Positions 16,057 to 18,218 of a stretch of DNA of 18,218 nucleotides are shown here, piece by piece. The DNA lies in NCBI GenBank assembly GCA_934090775.1, contig CAKOKF010000017.1, positions 1-18,218 of the forward strand, in the 5' to 3' direction. The position numbers were made by a program, and so were the translations under genes. The DNA comes from an uncultured Bacilli bacterium. GTDB taxonomy: Bacteria; Bacillota_I; Bacilli_A; RF39; UBA660. The notes beneath the pieces were generated by a model. The model saw only the letters and a program-made list of their open reading frames with translations. It was not told the origin of the DNA and did not search any database. The number at the start of each line of letters is the position of its first letter. Positions within the stretch are counted from its first letter, which is position 1.

Positions 16057-16989
16057 TTAACTAATTTTTTTAGCTAATAATTTTTCTTTATCAACACCAT
16101 TTAAATATGATTTTATATCCATTATTTTCTTACCACTTGGTTTAATAGCAGTTACATAATAAATGCCATCACTACATCCAATCCCTAAAGAATCTTTTGT
16201 TACGACATTAATAGTATTAGGAGTTGATTTACCCTTTATAAAGTAACCACTAATTATTTTTACTTCTTCTTCATCAAAGCAAGTATTAGCAAGTGGCCAT
16301 GGATTTAGACCACGAACTTTTCGATCTATAGTAATCCCTTCTTTAGTAAAGTCAAGATGTTCATCACTTCTTGATATATTATATGCGTATGTTGCTTTAG
16401 CATTATCTTGTTTAATGCGTTTATTAGTGCCCGCAACAATACTAGGTAAAGTTTCGATTAAAAGATCAGCTCCCAAGGTCATTAAATTATCATGGACATT
16501 GCCAACATTATCAGTATCTTTAATCTCATAAGTAACACTGCTAATTATATCCCCGGTATCCATCGTTTCATCCATATACATAATAGTTACACCAGTAGTA
16601 TCATAGCCATCTATTATTGCATGATGAAGTGGTGCTCCACCTCTTAAGGATGGTAATAAAGAAGCATGAACATTAATGCAACCTAACTTCGGTAAGTCTA
16701 ATAAAGTCTTAGGAATTATTTGCCCATAGGCACAAGTGATAATTATATCAGGTTTGGCTTCTAGAATAGGCGTATAGTCATTTCTAATCTTGCTAGGTTG
16801 AAAAACAGGAATATCATGTTCCATAGCTACTTTTTTTATTGGCGTTGGTGTCAAGATTTTATGACGCCCTACTTCTTTATCAGGTTGTGTTACTACTAGA
16901 ATAACATTAGTATTGGCAATCAATTTTTCTAAAACAGGCACCGCAAAATCGGGAGTTCCCATAAATACAACACGTAAATCTTTCATCAT
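16057..16989 (-). CDS. fmt: Methionyl-tRNA formyltransferase
   Basis: Fmt transfers a formyl group from 10-formyltetrahydrofolate to initiator Met-tRNA. The 310-residue length is typical. MGTPDFAVPVLEKL (10-23) is the N-terminal signature, NVHASLLPSLRGGAP (106-120) holds catalytic N106, H108 and the SLLP loop, and MDTGD (143-147) carries the catalytic aspartate D144. GLNPWP, at about 230, begins the C-terminal tRNA-binding domain. The sequence begins ATG-ATG; an in-frame stop lies a short way upstream, so no longer start is possible. No ribosome site lies at normal distance, but AAAGG is placed next to a hairpin that would bring it to nine bases from the ATG (see the separate entry). It leads a unit with the phosphatidyltransferase gene. 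Confidence 0.96.
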   Translation of the reverse strand: MMKDLRVVFMGTPDFAVPVLEKLIANTNVILVVTQPDKEVGRHKILTPTPIKKVAMEHDIPVFQPSKIRNDYTPILEAKPDIIITCAYGQIIPKTLLDLPKLGCINVHASLLPSLRGGAPLHHAIIDGYDTTGVTIMYMDETMDTGDIISSVTYEIKDTDNVGNVHDNLMTLGADLLIETLPSIVAGTNKRIKQDNAKATYAYNISRSDEHLDFTKEGITIDRKVRGLNPWPLANTCFDEEEVKIISGYFIKGKSTPNTINVVTKDSLGIGCSDGIYYVTAIKPSGKKIMDIKSYLNGVDKEKLLAKKIS

Positions 16990-16998
16990 TATTTTTAT

Positions 16999-17036
16999 AT
17001 TTAGTCAATTTTATTTAAATTTAGACTAAATCCTTT
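16999..17036 (-). promoter_or_regulatory. Hairpin between Shine-Dalgarno and fmt start codon
   Basis: On the minus strand AAAGG (17032-17036) is followed directly by ATTTAGTC (17024-17031), a 17-base loop, and GACTAAAT (16999-17006). These arms form a perfect 8-bp stem; within the loop AATTT/AAATT can add a second short stem. Only nine bases (16990-16998) separate the hairpin from the ATG at 16989. Unfolded, the AAAGG is about 42 bases from the start; folded, it stands nine bases away, a normal distance. Confidence 0.55.
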
Positions 17037-17087
17037 CTTTTTATATTTTTTATTATAATTAAATATATAATAAATTTTTCTTCTTTA

Positions 17088-17116
17088 ATTATAGGAAAAA
17101 GAGTTAAAAAAAACAA
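17088..17116 (-). promoter_or_regulatory. Candidate promoter of the fmt unit
   Basis: On the minus strand TTGTTT (-35, 17111-17116) is followed after exactly 17 bases by a perfect TATAAT (-10, 17088-17093). A second TATAAT occurs at 17052-17057 without a good -35. No terminator for the gene upstream (stop at 17182-17184) is evident in this 192-base gap. Confidence 0.45.
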
Positions 17117-17181
17117 CTAATTCCCTTTTATTTTAAGAAAAAACCGTATATTTTGTTCTTTTCTCATGTAAGAATTAATTG

Positions 17182-17982
17182 CTAATTAAAAATTTCATTT
17201 AAAGAATAGATTCGTAAGTTATTATTGTTTATTTGTTGATACAATTTACCATGAATAATTCTTTTATAATCTTTTAAAACTAGTGGTTTTAGCCCTTTTA
17301 AAAATAAATCAATATCTTCGTTATTTATTTTAACTTGATATGGTTGTTTTGTTTCTATCTCTCCTAATCGGTTATATACTGTTATTGGATTATAAAAATC
17401 AAATAAGTAATAATTATTATCGATCATAATTATATTAAAAGAATAAAAGTCATTAATGACATTTAATTTACAAGATCCAATTAAAAAGATAGAATCATAT
17501 CCTAAGAAGGTTAATAAGTTTTGGGCCATAATACTATATTCTAAGGAGGTAGCAACATTTTCCTGTTTTAAGTTATCTATATCACTAAGAATTATTTCTG
17601 ACTCACTTTCTTTATTTAGGATATCTTCTCTTCTTTTTAATCTACTTACTTTACGCCCTAAATATTCTTCAAGAAAATTAGCTATATAAAGTATGGCTTC
17701 ATTGTCATTATATATTTTATTTCTTTGTAAATATTTAATAAATTCATAAATATAATTATTTTTATAAATTTGATAGTAATCATTGTCTAAGTTATAGCGT
17801 ATTTTAATATTATTAGTTATAAAACCATAATATGGTAAGGAATATTTAGTTGGACTTATATAACCTAAGTTAGTACGTATTTTATAGGTGTTTTGAAAAT
17901 ATTTTATTTTACTTTTTATATATTTAATAATATCTTCATCACTAATACTAGGAAGAAAATTAAAAATACTTTTACCCTGCAT
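17182..17982 (-). CDS. Protein of unknown function, possibly degenerate transglutaminase-like
   Basis: I do not recognise this 266-residue protein. It is rich in Tyr, Asn, Ile and Lys, and has no signal peptide or clear membrane helix, so it is probably cytoplasmic. Residues about 143-198 have the rhythm of a transglutaminase/papain-like core: a helix VATSLEYSIMAQNLLTFLGY (143-162), then IFLIGS, then a strand pair FNIIMIDNNYYLFDF (182-196) ending in D195 and NP. Where an active enzyme would have Cys before the helix and His before the strand, there are A144/T145 and Y180/S181, so a catalytic triad is not visible. The ATG is preceded by GAGGGTG nine bases upstream and a TGC-extended -10. It lies upstream of fmt on the same strand but appears separately transcribed. 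Function is not assigned. Confidence 0.7.
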   Translation of the reverse strand: MQGKSIFNFLPSISDEDIIKYIKSKIKYFQNTYKIRTNLGYISPTKYSLPYYGFITNNIKIRYNLDNDYYQIYKNNYIYEFIKYLQRNKIYNDNEAILYIANFLEEYLGRKVSRLKRREDILNKESESEIILSDIDNLKQENVATSLEYSIMAQNLLTFLGYDSIFLIGSCKLNVINDFYSFNIIMIDNNYYLFDFYNPITVYNRLGEIETKQPYQVKINNEDIDLFLKGLKPLVLKDYKRIIHGKLYQQINNNNLRIYSLNEIFN

Positions 17983-18015
17983 ATACTACACCCTCTAGCC
18001 ATGTTGTCTTTAAGT

Positions 18016-18024
18016 ATTGTAGCA
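18016..18024 (-). promoter_or_regulatory. Extended -10 promoter of the unknown gene
   Basis: The minus strand reads TGCTACAAT, a TG-extended -10 about 33 bases before the start codon. There is no good -35 at 17 bases (TTTTCT). The same ten bases ATGCTACAAT form the -10 region of the GtrB-like gene promoter. Confidence 0.45.
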
Positions 18025-18040
18025 TATTATATTTGTAAAG

Positions 18041-18078
18041 AAAAGAAAAAACCTACTAGAATTTAATCTAATAGGTTT
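18041..18078 (-). terminator. Rho-independent terminator of a unit entering from the right
   Basis: Arms AAACCTACTAGA (18049-18060) and TCTAATAGGTTT (18067-18078) pair over 12 positions with one mismatch around a 6-base loop. On the minus strand the tail is a T-rich run (TTTTTTCTTTTC), while the plus strand lacks one. It therefore ends a minus-strand transcript coming from beyond 18078. Confidence 0.8.
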
Positions 18079-18088
18079 CTTAGAAAGA

Positions 18089-18184
18089 AATATGTCTGTC
18101 AAACATATTATCTTTGTTGTGGATTTCCTAATATATAACTCATATTGACAGATAAAAGTCATATATTTTTATCAATATTCCACA
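18089..18184 (-). other. Hairpin-rich region before the terminator, possible structured RNA
   Basis: Between the terminator and the right edge lie nested inverted repeats. TGTGGA (18118-18123) pairs with TCCACA (18179-18184); inside, ATATT (18142-18146) pairs with AATAT (18174-18178) and GATAAAA (18151-18157) with TTTTATC (18167-18173). A separate 7-bp stem AATATGT/ACATATT (18089-18095, 18103-18109) follows. Long open frames are absent; on the minus strand one frame entering from the right reaches TAA at 18199-18201 after five codons. This may be the 3' part of a structured RNA or a long 3' untranslated region. I do not recognise a known RNA family. Confidence 0.35.
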
Positions 18185-18218
18185 TATGCAGCATATACTT
18201 AATAGATTGATAAACGAG

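Noticed and set aside
17456..17689. Open frame of 77 codons on the plus strand
   Set aside because: It is antisense to the middle of the minus-strand unknown gene, which has a good start and ribosome site; the short frame is a shadow.
18092..18148. Small plus-strand frame of 18 codons near the right edge
   Set aside because: The ribosome site is poor, it ends in TGA, which no real gene here uses, and it overlaps the hairpins.
1..18218. UGA read as tryptophan (Mycoplasma-type code)
   Set aside because: All genes are intact with the standard code and use TGG for Trp in conserved positions; no gene is interrupted by TGA.
1..18218. Insertion sequences, CRISPR repeats, tRNA or rRNA genes
   Set aside because: No transposase or recombinase motif, no regularly spaced repeats and no tRNA-like cloverleaf or rRNA core sequence was noticed on either strand.

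Overview
The window is a strongly AT-rich stretch of bacterial chromosome with short intergenic gaps, Shine-Dalgarno-led genes (AAGGA/GGAG types), the standard genetic code (Trp is TGG throughout) and stop codons that are only TAA or TAG. Together with a two-gene ABC exporter of the TagG/TagH (Wzm/Wzt) type and CsbB/GtrB-like sugar-lipid enzymes, this suggests a low-GC Gram-positive (Bacillota, Bacilli/Erysipelotrichia/RF39-like). The exact lineage cannot be fixed from the sequence.

Layout. (1) 1-1364: a plus-strand acyltransferase-3 membrane protein, ending in a hairpin terminator shared with the convergent gene. (2) 1370-4131: two minus-strand genes, each with its own promoter: a GtrB/CsbB-like polyprenyl-phosphate glycosyltransferase and a GT-C-like multispan membrane protein. 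(3) 4144-12723: a compact six-gene minus-strand operon, read from a promoter at about 12715 towards 4195. It encodes the exporter ATPase, exporter permease, a small GT2 glycosyltransferase, two large tandem-domain GT2 glycosyltransferases and a polysaccharide pyruvyl transferase, and ends in an AT-rich terminator. (4) 12830-14275: a divergent plus-strand GtrII-like membrane glycosyltransferase. (5) 14264-17116: on the minus strand fmt, then a CDP-alcohol phosphatidyltransferase and another GT2 enzyme, closed by a hairpin that contains stop codons of both converging genes. (6) 17182-18218: a protein of unknown function with a possible degenerate transglutaminase-like core, then a region of consecutive hairpins and a minus-strand terminator belonging to something beyond the right edge.

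How the genes fit together. The central operon looks like a surface-glycopolymer module. GT2 enzymes assemble a chain on a lipid carrier at the inner face, pyruvyl transferase adds ketal-linked pyruvate, and the ABC pair exports the product. The GtrB-like enzyme would make an undecaprenyl-phosphate sugar for one or both flanking membrane glycosyltransferases (2540-4075 and 12887-14275) acting outside the membrane, and the acyltransferase could O-acylate the product. No priming transferase, no GtrA-type flippase, no ligase and no nucleotide-sugar synthesis genes lie in the window, so polymer identity is open. fmt and the phosphatidyltransferase are housekeeping flank.

No mobile element, CRISPR array, tRNA or rRNA was seen. 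I do not see a clearly new defence or catalytic system. The best leads are the mirrored domain order of the two large glycosyltransferases, a hairpin that could splice the fmt Shine-Dalgarno to its start codon, the enzyme-like protein with missing catalytic residues, and the unexplained structured region at the right edge.
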